Shown here: positions 19,948 to 29,619 of the stretch, piece after piece
Position numbering within the stretch: position 1 is the stretch's first letter
Layout: each line of letters begins with the position of its first letter
Source of the DNA: Nematostella vectensis
Taxonomy: Eukaryota > Cnidaria > Anthozoa > Actiniaria > Edwardsiidae
DNA length: 64,000 bases
Direction: 5' to 3'
NCBI RefSeq assembly: GCF_932526225.1
Contig: NC_064034.1
Span: 21,355,747-21,419,746, forward strand
Notes under the pieces: generated by a model
Told to the model about the DNA's origin: nothing
Seen by the model: only the letters and a program-made list of their open reading frames with translations
Database searches by the model: none
Position numbers and translations under genes: made by a program

Positions 19948-20235
19948 TTATTCAGTCGCTTGGTTCTCTAGACAATAATCAAGTTTAAGATTAGGATTGA
20001 GCAAAGATGTTGCGATATCAATATAACCACTTTTCCCGGGCGCGTAAAACGTTTCTCAACATTGATTAAGAACAAACTCATGCTTACCACGTTTCCGTTT
20101 TACTGGTGGCCTCTCTGCTCGTGTTCGTGGAAAGGGGTCAACCGACAACACAACGTCCTCCTCAGTGTCGAACGCCTGCTTGGTAGTTTTATCTTCGACT
20201 ATTGAGAACTTTTGATTGCCTCGCTTCTCTAAAAA
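19948..20235 (-). CDS. Candidate 3' exons of an unrecognised host gene
   Basis: Minus-strand stretch 20235-20098 reads KRGNQKFSIVEDKTTKQAFD then TEEDVVLSVDPFPRTRAERP and a basic PVKRKR end, without stops, and is more GC-rich than its flanks. It ends at a good donor (CGTG/GTAAGC, 20098). A consensus acceptor (TTGTCTAG) at 19968 would add ENQATE and a stop in the right phase. I do not recognise the protein; the acidic stretch plus terminal basic patch suggests a nuclear protein, but that is only inference. Upstream exons were not identified. Confidence 0.35.
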
Positions 20236-20774
20236 TACCCTACTTTAAACAGCTCGGCGCCCGCAAAAGGCTCTATTACCTTTCTATGGTGTCTAAAAGA
20301 TACCACCTGAGTGATAGGTAACTTGTGGGAACAACAAAACTATCTATTAACAGGATTTTTTTTGGCGAATTTATTTTATTACGTATTCCAATAGAATTAA
20401 CAAACTGAGCAATGACATAATGACGTAAAAAAGGACTTAATATGTACACTCCTACCTTAGAAGATTGATACTATTGTAATGTATTATAAGGGTTCCGTCC
20501 TATGGATTTCATTTGTTCAATTCTAGTTGTGACTTTTTGAGCATGGGATCTCGACAAATAAGTTAATCACCACCGTGAAAGATTATTGTCTATTATTTCA
20601 TCAAAAAGACAAGCAAACACGTTTTAAGGGCTAAATGCTGAACTATTTGAAGAAGTTTCTAGATCAAAGATGTATAACACGACAAAATGTGTATTCCGGT
20701 ACGATATTAATCCAATGGGCTCTAGTTTTGAACGCTATATTCTAGCTAAGAAAAGGGGCAGCTATCTCCTCCCC

Positions 20775-20805
<31 letters not shown>

Positions 20806-21107
20806 AACACTAACATCAGCAAATCTTGCAAAGCTAATACAAGGAATCACTGAGGCTTGTTATTTACATTTATTATTCAAGATTTATATTTACAGTTTCG
20901 CATTTATTTACACAATTATTTACATTGAGTACAGATAGAGTTAATTAGGGAATAGACTATAAAGTCAAATCGTAGCAGTCTCTAGAAAACTTAGCAGTTC
21001 TATTGGGAATTTGGTAGTTTTTTTCGTTAATTCGTCCAAATTTGATCTTTGTGAAGCCCGCTCTGTACTTTAGTTCAGCTAACGTAGATTTCTCAGCTCT
21101 TTCTGGG
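20236..21107. other. No gene seen; contains poly-C/(CA)n tract
   Basis: AT-rich DNA without supported genes, apart from the simple repeat at 20771-20806. Confidence 0.4.
20771..20806. repeat. Poly-C followed by (CA)n
   Basis: About 20 C residues run into eight CA units. Confidence 0.9.
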
Positions 21108-21167
21108 CCGATCGCGTGCCGTCTAGGCCGTACGTAACCACGTACGGCCTAGACGGCACGCGATCGG
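21108..21167. repeat. Perfect 28-bp GC-rich inverted repeat
   Basis: Arms 21108-21135 and 21140-21167 are exact reverse complements around the 4-base loop AACC. Each arm contains CGATCGCGTGCC and GTCTAGGCCGTACGT. Very GC-rich against an AT-rich background. It lies about 330 bases beyond the end of the Helitron 2 helicase remnant. Confidence 0.9.
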
Positions 21168-21304
21168 TCGAGGCGACCGAAAGTATGCTAATTAGTTAAA
21201 GGTGGTCGCACTTGGGCTTCTCGTGCTGTAATGTTTATGGAGAGCTCAGAAAACCTTTTTAGACACCCTTAATCTTTGATCTCCAAAATAGCTGAACCAA
21301 TAGC

Positions 21305-21499
21305 AGATCCATATCTTACCTTATAGAGGCAATACGAAATTCCGAGGGAGGGGGTTGGGGTCTCCTGCCGACTTCAAGGTGTAATAAAACGTTGTTTTTA
21401 TCTAAATTAGATTAAAAAAAAAACGTTTTGTTGCACCTGGAATACCCAACCCCCTCCCACGGAATTTCTAAGTGCATCTATAAGGTAAGGAATTGATCT
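21305..21499. mobile_element. Foldback MITE at the broken end of Helitron 2
   Basis: Arms of about 85-95 bases in inverted orientation: CTTATAGAGGCAATACGAAATTCCG on the left matches CTTATAGATGCACTTAGAAATTCCG on the reverse of the right, followed by GGGAGGGGGTTGGG in both and by AAAACGTT near the centre. The helicase reading of Helitron 2 stops exactly at its right edge (21500). Confidence 0.75.
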
Positions 21500-22600
21500 A
21501 CCATCATCATTTCTAGTGTTTAGCGATATATCTGTTCTTTCACCGACTGCTAAGTGCAGAACAGAATGCAGTTGTTTTGTTTCTCTAGGATCGTTAGGTA
21601 TTTATATTTTGTCTCTTTTGTTCTTCTGAATCTGTTCCAATGACAGTGGCATGTGCTTTAATAGAGTATTTTGGACCTTGAAGACCATTATGAACTTTAT
21701 CATTGAAGTCATTGACTTTAGCATTTTGAATTAACAAATGAGGTGCATCTTTGGGATACTGAGCACTAGTGTGGTTAAGAATTCTTTCCTTTAATTTGAT
21801 TATATCCTCTTTAGTATGATTTCCTTCTCTTAATCTATTCAATAATTCTGCAAAGTCTTTGCTTTCCCTCTGTCGCATGATTTCTTTAAGTTCAAACATC
21901 TTGAAAAGTTCTTGCCATACATTAGGCGCAAGAACACCATACTCATCGTTATCCATGTCTTTAAATATATAACCATCCATTACAGGTTGTAGTTGAAACA
22001 AATCTCATACAGCAACAATACTAACACCACCAAACGGTAGTGAGCTACCTTTGATATCTTTAGGTCTATTGTTCAATTGAACATTAACCATAGATATTTC
22101 ATCTACAAATATTAACTTAAGTCCACCTATTTGACATCTTAATGTATTAAGCCTACTTGCATCAAGTTTCTTATAGTTCTTTAATGACAGACAGGCTGGT
22201 ACTGCTAAAGCACTATGAATGGTATTGCCCTTTATATTATATGCTGCTTTCCCTGTGGGTGGTAACATAAGTATTTTTGTTTCAGCAAAATTAACACCAG
22301 GTCTGGTGTTGTAATATTTCAAAGCAGCTTGGTATAAGGCTTTAGTAACATGTGATTTACCCACACCTGCACCACCGCTTAGAAAGCAGTAAAATGCCTC
22401 ATTAGAAGTTTTTATTAAATGTAATACATGGTAGAAAAATTATTTTTACTCCTTATTCAATGTCTTTACCATATGTTTACATTCATCGTCTGGCAGCTCA
22501 TTCATAATAAGTGGCTCAGTATTATCAACTGATGGTATCCCTAAATCATCTGATAGATTACAGTTTCCAGTGAAGTCAGGATGTAAGTCCTGATCACCTT
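21500..22600 (-). pseudogene. PIF1-like helicase of Helitron 2, 3' truncated
   Basis: Reading from about 22440: FFYHVLHLIK, Walker A SGGAGVGKSHV (22390-22350), motif Ia LPPTGKAAYNIKGNTIHSAL, Walker B LIFVDEISMV. Motif III reads VAV-stop-DLFQLQPV: the expected Gly of VGD is TGA (22005 region), a single nonsense change. Next come ELKEIMRQRESKDFAELLNR and EGNHTKEDI. After QKRQ a one-base shift at about 21600 leads into IPNDPRETKQL and LAVGERTDISLNTRNDDG, matching motif V of Helitron 1, then the foldback MITE begins. Between Walker B and motif III a few residues also appear missing. Non-functional, but motifs I, Ia and II are intact. Confidence 0.85.
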
Positions 22601-22802
22601 CAGCTCGGTCTTGTTGTTCAAGATTTTGTGTACAAGGTGCTATTTCATCAAATCTGTCCTCATCTTTTCATGTCTTGTTGCATTTCATTAAAGTCCTCAT
22701 TGCAACTGCATATTGCTTCATTTTTTCATTGATGACATTGGCAAGTAACATATAGCGTTCTTCATAAGATGAAAATGTACCAAGAATATCACTTTCTTCA
22801 TT

Positions 22803-24340
22803 TCACCATAAAGTAAATAGCATTAAAAGTTCACGATAATGTTTTTCCGGTTCAGCTTCCTTATTAAACCACACACTTCTAATTATTCTAGCCTTTACTC
22901 GTTTTTTAGTTTTGCTACATGATGTTTTCTGAGCTTCTGTATCATCATCATCATCATTTTGATTATCATCAACAAAATTCTCTGATGGAAGACCATCAAC
23001 ATCAACTTCATTAGTTTGTTTTACATAAGGCTTTCCAGCACAATAATACCATGCTGCCCAGTCTGCAAGTGTGATATTTTCTAGTTTTGCAGATCGCTTT
23101 GAATATCTTTTGAGTAAACCACTGGTATAGATTTCTTCTGAGTCGTCATCCATTTCATTAATATTATCCATTGGTTTTAGAAGCTCAACTCTTTCATCAG
23201 GAGGTGATGTATTTATAAAATATGATCTGTCTAGATGACTTTATCATTGGAAGTTGCAACACAATGTACACTGCTTCTTGTGCACTTATCTCAACATTAT
23301 TGAGAAACTTCCTATATCTCTAACTTGTTGTTTAATTGTTTTATTACCTTGCCTAGCTTCAGTACAAGCCTCTCTTAAAAAATTCACTCATGCTTTTCTG
23401 ACCTTTTGAGATATAATTGACAATGTACACAGCACATGCATACACATCTAATACAAACTGTATATCTATATTATCTTCCATGCCGAGAGACAAGCAGGGT
23501 TTTAATTATTTATGCATAATTCATTATGATTTTTTTTAGAAACACAGTAGGTGTGTTAATTGATGAACTTACAGCAAGTAAATAGTTTTGTTCTGTGATA
23601 TTAAGGCTCATGAATAACTGATCAAATGAAATATCTTCACCTTCTTTGCTCTCATCTAGATATACTCGAATTGACTTCCAATTATCTCTATGTATTTTAA
23701 TTTCCTTGTCTGGTGTATCCTCATCTAGAGGATATATTATCATAGTCTGCTTCGTTGAATCTGCATTTGCTACTTGTATTTTTACGACATGTATGTGAAT
23801 GTCTATGGACCTGTCTATTAACCAAGTCTAGTAAATCAGCATTGTCTACGGGCTTTTGGCAAGTAATTATCTTATCAATAAATGACGTGATATCTTCATC
23901 ACTATCTATTTGAAATTGTGGTGCATCTTAAAGCCACATCAGCATATGTATATGAGGAGATCTTCTTTGCTGATATTCTACACGGTAAAACCAGTCAGAT
24001 ATTTTAGCTAAAGGTTCAGCAGAACTGAACAAGTTTGTCAAAAATTCATTAACTTGATAATCAAAGTGTCTTGCACATGCAATTAAGCGACACCTGTCAT
24101 CCCAGTTAAAATTGTTGATTTTTTCATCAGTATATTCCTTATTGTCTACAAGCTGACCAAGTATTCTAAGTAAGTGCATCCATTGTGTTTCAGCTGATGA
24201 GAAACTACAAAATAGTGTAGCAGGACCTAATTGCCTAATCATTGCAAACAGATCTTTTTTAGCCTTTTCAAAGTATGGAGGTGAACCTCTCAATGCATTC
24301 AAAAATTTGTATCCATCATGACGAATCAATCTGTCTAGTG
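22803..24340 (-). pseudogene. Helitron Rep (HUH Y2 nuclease) and linker, Helitron 2
   Basis: Starts GSPPYFEKAKKDLFAMIRQLG (24290), continues FCSFSSAETQWMHLLRILGQ and VDNKEYTDEKINNFNWDD, then EYQQRRSPHIHMLMWL, where HIH is the HUH motif. The next codon is TAA (23934-23936), probably from AAA, followed in the same frame by DAPQFQIDSDEDITSFIDKI and VNRQVHRHSHTC. 23743-23510 carries YPLDEDTPDKEIKIHRDNW. Near 23415 YACAVYIVNYISKGQ is motif 3 (Y-x3-Y-x2-K) with both tyrosines. 23171-22803 is the linker (KRYSKRSAKLENITLADWAA, RARIIRS-like end). Several frame changes between 23500 and 23170. Confidence 0.85.
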
Positions 24341-24611
24341 ATCCTTGCTGTTTAAGTTGTCGAGCAGTAATATTTTTGTTGTTACCCTTGCACTTTCTCA
24401 GAGCTATATGTGATTTACCTAATAGGATTTTTATTTGCAACTTTTTTATTTTGTAAAAAATATTTTCAATGCACATTGCAGCTCGTCTGTCAGATCGTCT
24501 CAAATCTGATTTACATATATCGCTATAGTTAATATTGACTAATCTTTGTTTATTGTCAACTCGTGGTTGTCCAAGGAATATTCCAGGATATGATTTCGCC
24601 TGGAGCATTAT

Positions 24612-25916
24612 TCAATATGTTTTGCCTTTCATCATCTTCCAAAAGTCAGTTGCTGTAAACATAGTATCAGTAACACCAGCAATTGTTTCTGCCTCATCTT
24701 CATGTTTTTTATTTTGGTCTAGCTCTTCTGAACCAATATTATTGTCATCAGTTTCATCTATTGTGTCTGACTGCAAGCTCTCATTAATTTCATCATTGAC
24801 AGATTTGTTGTATTGATTGATCCAGTCATTATTCAATACTATACTATTTGTCATAAGCCAATTTGCTGCTTGGAGTACTTTATACGGTCTTACATTAAGA
24901 GACAACGCGGAGCTCTTATATTTCAACATTCGCTTAAAATTATTTTTAATTGTAGCAGTTTGGTTTTGTAATCGTAGTGATATACTAACTGTATGAGTCA
25001 CATCAGCAGGTACATTAACAATATTGCCATGTATCTTAAGCTGTCTTCTAGGCGCTTGCATTAATTTTTGAAAAGCAATTCTAGGTGCTAGTAATCTACA
25101 TTCTAGTTCATTCAAATCAAAGAAATCTGGTTTGTCTGGAAATGCCATACTATTCACTACAGCACATGGTGGGACCTTAGTTTTGGTCAAATAATTAGAG
25201 CATGTTCTACAAACCCATTCTTTGTTACCAACACTTATCTTATTTAATAGATATTTCACAATATCAGGATATGTTTGTCTCAGCTTATTAGTACTACTGA
25301 CACTATGTTTATACCATAGTTGATCACAACATGTACATACATATAGAGGGCCATTGCTTACTATTTCATGGAACCGTTTGATTGCAGAGTCAATAGACAT
25401 GTTACTTCGTGTGTTTTCTCTATATTTTCTGTGGTAATCATTATGCTTTAATTTTTTTTCTGGTGATGCATTCATTTCTCTATATTTTCTTTGGTTTTCA
25501 TTTTTCTTCAATTTTTTATCTGGTGAATTATTATTTTGCCTGTATTGTCTGATATAAGCAGCTCTTTCACGTTTCCGTGTTTTACAGCTATTGTTTGAAT
25601 CAGAATTTTTGTTTCTACCTGCACCTTTGTCCTTTTCTGAATCTATTGAAACTGCTTCTTCAATGTCAATATTGTTTGAACTTTGCTGCTGTTCAATAGT
25701 ACATTCTGAAACATAGTGCATTTGACCTATATGTCCTATGTGTATTGTTGCAATATTACTTGCTGCTTTTGTTGGTTCAACTAATGTAAATTCTCTAAAA
25801 TTCGAATCTGATTTTATTATATGAATCTTTAAATTCATTGCATCAGCAACAGCCTGAATTATAACATGATTGGCCCATGTTCCTTGTAGAGACATATTAG
25901 TTAAATACTCGACCAA
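24612..25916 (-). pseudogene. Helitron 2 middle region: OTU C-terminal half, charged repeats, DUF6570-like domain
   Basis: A 434-codon frame without stops. Residues 5-75 (QGTWANHVIIQAVADAMNLK, later HIGHIGQMHYVS) are the C-terminal half of an OTU fold with the catalytic His of HYV. About residues 110-170 contain basic tandem units of about 22 residues (SPDKKLKKNENQRKYRE, SPEKKLKHNDYHRKYRE). From residue 180 a Cys-containing segment (YVCTCCDQLWYKHSV, WVCRTCSNYL) leads to LECRLLAPRIAFQKLMQAPR and IVNVPADVTHTVSISL, the signature found N-terminal to Rep in many animal Helitrons (DUF6570-like; family name from memory). It lies between the OTU start (25975-26199) and Rep on the same strand. Confidence 0.75.
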
Positions 25917-25974
25917 GATGTGCCTATGATGCTTTCAATAAATCGTTCAGGATTATCCTTCAAAAACCTCACTC

Positions 25975-26199
25975 CTAATGCTCTAATTTCTGCATGCTTA
26001 TTTGAATTACCATATAGCTGATGTGATACTGATTTAAAAAAAACCAATCACCTCCACCACCAACATCTAGTGGTGTTAAACCATGTCTAAGCATTCGGTA
26101 TCTCAATGTAAAGTCATGGTTGCTATAAAAACAGATATCTTTCACTATTATATTATTATTAGTTACAGGACCAGGATTAAATTCCAATGTCCCCAGACA
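25975..26199 (-). pseudogene. OTU N-terminal half with 2A-like leader, Helitron 2
   Basis: The frame begins at the 2A-like motif (EFNPGP, 26167-26184) and runs through DFTLRYRMLRHGLTPLDVGG to GGGDWFFLNQYHISYMVI. In OTU proteases the core is GDGxCFF or GDCFF. Here the nucleophile Cys is Trp (TGG). The matching His half is in the next frame (25916-25690). So the fold is present but the nucleophile is absent, as in Helitron 1 (Tyr). The role of OTU domains in Helitrons is not established; they are assumed to process protein or remove ubiquitin. Confidence 0.7.
26167..26197 (-). other. 2A-like (ribosome-skipping) motif, Helitron 2
   Basis: Minus strand reads TCT GGG GAC ATT (S G D I) then one extra G (26185) then GAA TTT AAT CCT GGT CCT (E F N P G P). 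Apart from that single base the codons fit the full 2A consensus D-[VI]-E-x-N-P-G-P. The position, between the N-terminal protein and the OTU domain, is the same as in Helitron 1. Confidence 0.65.
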
Positions 26200-26734
26200 A
26201 ATAAAAGAGCTTGTTTCCGTTCATTATATGTCAATGGCATTTTATGGGGTACTCTAAAATAGGAACTATAGAAACTATCATTCTTATTAATATATTTCAA
26301 TTTCCAATAGTTATAATTTGAAGCAATACTGTATAAAACAGACGAAATAAGTGTGCCCTTTTTCAGCAAATTCTTGTGCCTTTTCTTCAACTTTCTACAC
26401 AATTTAAACACTTTTTTCATGGATTTTCTAGATGGTTCTCTGTCTCTAACTTTATGACGAGCTTGTTTTGAACACAACAGAGAATGCCTATGATTTTCCA
26501 TACAATTAGTAATCTTATACTGATAAGATACATGGTTATCATGCTCTTTTTTGCATTCAGAACTAGACAGAGTTTTCACAAATGCATTTGTTATACTGCT
26601 ATTGTTAGTTCTTGAAATGAATTCATCATCAAGAATACAATTGCATACAGGGTTTGTTTGACCAGTTTCAACCATCACAGGTATCCCGAAGGACATTTTA
26701 CCAACCCGCGAAATTCCAGAATATATGCCATAAA

Positions 26735-26861
26735 CATTGCTGTGATAGTTGGTTCCCCGAAGGGAAGTTTGAGTTTGCCGAGGCAAAGTTAAGATCACAT
26801 TGCTGTGAAAGTTTGTTTCCCGAAGGGAAGTTTGAGTCTCCCGAAGGAGTTTTTGAGCGCC
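26735..26861. repeat. Two-copy tandem repeat, 63-bp unit
   Basis: CATTGCTGTGA(T/A)AGTT(G/T)GTT(C)CCCGAAGGGAAGTTTGAGT occurs at 26735 and 26798, 63 bases apart. A third partial unit (CCCGAAGGAGTTTTTGAG) follows. Confidence 0.75.
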
Positions 26862-27263
26862 ATTTCTGGCCGTATTTGTTCCCCTAAGGAAATTGAAGCA
26901 CACCATGCGGTCGGGACTTGTCTGTAACAAGCCAAGCGAAGCAATCGGACTTTTGTTGTCAAACAATCCACGTAAACCACTCGAAAATCTAAAATATTCT
27001 TTAGAAATACAAATTTGACTGCAAATGCATAGAAAGTTGTGCCTAGTTCTAGGCACAAAAGAGTTGAAATACATTATAATGTAATAGGAAGAACAACTCA
27101 CCTCCGAAAGCACTAACGCATCGACGATCGAAGATGAAGAGAACGCACATGGCGAGGACAAATCGTTTATTTTCAGTCGTCGGGATTTCGTAGATGATTC
27201 GTCTGATTTCGTATGGTCTCGTATAAATCCGAAATTACTTCGATCGTTATAAAAGACTATCAC

Positions 27264-27879
27264 GTGCTAAAGATACTACCAGGAATGCCTGGTAGAAGTG
27301 AAATGGTTACACTCTTATTTATTTATCCGCGCGATAGCATAGTGACAAAGAGGCCTCATAAGGCCTTTCGTCCCAAAAATAAATGGATTTACATTTGAAA
27401 ATGTTAACATGCATAAGATATAATCATAACATTTCAGCTATTTCTTTTTTTCATTGCCTTGTCAATTTTTTAAATTTTTTATTTTTCGTTGTCCTACTTT
27501 CTTGTCACCAGCGATTATTGTTTATACCTCATGTGAAAACAAGTGTTATAAACTGCTCCCAAATACGATTTCGAAACTCAAAAGTTTTAGGTTTGAGAGT
27601 CGTGTATGGAGCGTCTCTGTCCGGGGCTCTGCTATATAGTCTGAGTAGCGAGCTTTCTTATTATAAACAGAAAAAAAAAAACATAATTAACCTTGCTATA
27701 ATTTTTCTAAGGGTTCTTTTTGCGTGAATTATTAACGCATAACACAACATATAAGACCCTAGGGGGTTGCACCCTAAGTGATAGCTTGGACAAGCATCCC
27801 TGTTTTGTTTGTAAGGAAAATATTCCCTTAAGGGTCTTTGTCTCTTGAAAACAGGAAAACTCTGATAAGTTTACATTAC
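27264..27879. other. No gene seen
   Basis: AT-rich flank upstream (in the minus sense) of Helitron 2. The small inverted repeat TACCAGG-AATG-CCTGGTA lies near 27278-27295. No coding or terminal signal I can support. Confidence 0.35.
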
Positions 27880-28049
27880 CTGGTAGTGCTTTGATACATT
27901 CCGGAGCTGTCCCTGGTATTCCGCTTCAGTGCCGTTGGAGTTCTTCATGATGTAGTAGAAGTGTGTCTTGGTTGGTTTGACTATAGGGATTATGTTATTG
28001 ATCCTCATCATGTTGTTCACCTTGTTCAAACATTTTATCATTGTGCAGT
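27880..28049 (-). CDS. Candidate exon of an unrecognised host gene
   Basis: Minus frame from about 28049 (MIKCLNKVNNMMRINNIIPI) through VKPTKTHFYYIMKNSNGTEA and EYQGQLRNVSKHYQ, ending at a donor (CACTACCAG/GTAATG, 27880). Codons at the 3' part are GC-richer than the flanks (AACTCCAACGGCACTGAAGC), unlike the transposon debris around it. A possible acceptor AG lies at about 28036. The family is not recognised; neighbouring exons are not found, so it may be a retained fragment. Confidence 0.35.
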
Positions 28050-28585
28050 GTTTTCGGGAAAAAATACATACCCCAACCCCTGAGGTAATCCAAATAACGT
28101 CCACCTCTCTAAGGAAGGAGAATAGTAGCACCCTGAAATATCAGATCAATTGACCTGGCCCACCCCGTCTGAAATTCGTTCTAGGGTTTGGGTATGGAGT
28201 TTTTCGGAAAATACACATTTTCCCTTTAATTCAATTCTATCTAAATCCTAACACTCTCTCCCAGCTTTCCTAGTGATAACCACCATAATGATTTTAAAAG
28301 TGCATTTACTTCCAAGTATGAAATGGCTGACACTGTTGTATGTTGTGCTGCTCTACAGAGTCCTGTCGCGCATCTGTAATGATCATCTGAAATAGTAAAT
28401 TATTATGATGCTGGTGATGGTGATGCGCAATATAATCCAAAAACACCTACTTTTTGTTCGGTATGAATTGGATTGGTATGAAAAACACTTACATCACCCT
28501 TAGCTTCTCTGAATGTATCCATACTCTGGACTTCTTTTCTTGTTGTTTGAATATTTTCCTCATATACACTCTTCCCTGCTCTTTC
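28050..28585. other. No gene seen
   Basis: Holds AT-rich sequence without supported features. The minus strand just below 28586 has purine-rich GGAAAGAGCAGGGAAGAG followed by TGTATATGAGG, which could be the polypurine tract and LTR start of the adjoining Gypsy remnant, but no second LTR was found. Confidence 0.35.
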
Positions 28586-29619
28586 CTAGCCCAGTTTCTT
28601 GTAAACTAAATAATATAATTTGTATATTATTATTGGCAGAATCATCGCTTCAGGTGTGGAGGGTCCTTGCTTTCCAGGTTCTTCAGTCGAGACATGTAAT
28701 GCTGGGACAGCTGTGGCGAGGAAGGGGGTGGGAACATCTGGCGTGGTGGCTGTTGTCGCCGTCTTATTAGTATGCGGGTGACATGTTTGAGAGGGCGGCG
28801 ATTGGGCGCCTGGAGCCACTGATGGCGTCTGTGCTGGGGCCCCTGACGGCGTCTGTACTACTGGGTCCTGTGGTATGGTTGGTGAGGCTAGTGTGTACGC
28901 GCATAGAAAGCGGCGATTTCGTGGTGTTACGCGTCCGGAGCCGTCTACCTTCACACTGTATTGATCATGTCCTGCTGCCTCGACGACTGCCCTTGGTCTG
29001 TCCCACTTGTTTGGGTTAGGGCCCTGCTGGTCCTGCAGGAAGACTGTTGTGCCGATGGCGAGGAGGCGGATAGGTCGCGCGTGACTGATCGCCGGTTCAT
29101 CCTATGGCAGTCGATGCACAGCTGGTGCGGTTTTTTGTTCCATCCGCGAGCTGCTTCGGTAAATAGCTTGAATGTCTTTTGACATCCGGGGCATGTTGCT
29201 TCCTTCGCCTGATCTGCTTAAGGGGGTCTTGGGGCAGGCTGCGGTGGGTTTGTTTGTATAATCCGTTAATGATGACGTCACGGATTACGGGGTTAGCCTT
29301 GAGGAGGCTGTCTCCCAGCTCGGTGCCAGCGCACTTGAAAGGGCTGTGACGGGGCTGAGTTGTTATCTATCCCAGAGCCTGATCGGAACACTTCCCATCT
29401 TCGTGTGAAGATGTTCCACTTTTCGATCATTACGCCGACGTCGATTTTCGGGCGGTCTAATTTTGGTCCTTTGGGAGCTGTGTTGGCTGGTATGTGTCCG
29501 GTTTGAGCTTCATTTCTGTGGACCAAGTTGTTGTTTGTCAATAGGGCAATCGCCACAGCCTCAGACGCGTCGTTGGTCTTGAACTCACAGTCGGGTAAAG
29601 TGCATTCGATGACAACCAT
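28586..29619 (-). mobile_element. Internally deleted Ty3/Gypsy-like element: gag plus integrase C-terminus
   Basis: On minus, 29619-29293 starts MVVIECTLPDCEFKTNDASE and includes DVGVMIEKWNIFTRRWEVF, a Gag-like N-terminus. After a frameshift at about 29335 it continues with CAGTELGDSLLKANPVIRDV. Another shift gives TCPGCQKTFKLFTEAARGW with QLCIDCHRM, a CxxC...CxxC zinc module. In an overlapping frame (about 29075-28740) the strand reads TTVFLQDQQGPNPNKWDRP, YSVKVDGSGRVTPRNRRFL, the C-terminal domain seen after the integrase core in Gypsy elements, followed by a Pro/Thr/Ala-rich tail. Protease, RT, RNase H and integrase core are missing, so pol has been deleted between gag and the integrase end. 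The GC-rich codon use differs from the flanks. Confidence 0.65.

Larger units (their letters stand above)
21500..27263 (-). mobile_element. Helitron 2, decayed autonomous rolling-circle transposon
   Basis: Minus order: N-terminal frame (27263-26163), 2A-like motif, OTU domain (26190 to about 25690), charged repeats, Cys-rich DUF6570-like region, Rep with HUH and two-Tyr motifs, linker, PIF1-type helicase truncated at 21500. It has the parts that Helitron 1 lost (OTU C-terminal half and the following region) and lacks the RPA-like end. Damage is mostly single stops and one-base indels, so it appears younger than Helitron 1. True termini were not located. Confidence 0.85.
26163..27263 (-). pseudogene. 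N-terminal reading frame of Helitron 2
   Basis: A 366-codon minus frame that ends by reading across the 2A-like motif in the wrong frame. The last 150 residues look coding: ITNCMENHRHSLLCSKQARH (possible zinc-binding C-x5-H-x4-C) and basic helices (SMKKVFKLCRKLKKRHKNLL) up to YFRVPHKMPLTYNERKQALL. The first 200 residues are doubtful, because a donor-like GGAG/GTGAGT lies at about 27108 and a tandem repeat at 26735-26861 falls inside, so that part may be intron. I recognise no family. If the 2A motif worked, this would be released as a separate protein. Confidence 0.45.

Noticed and set aside
21108-21167. Helitron 3' terminus based on the hairpin
   Set aside because: No CTRR end or A/T insertion site beside it, and the stem is much longer than usual.
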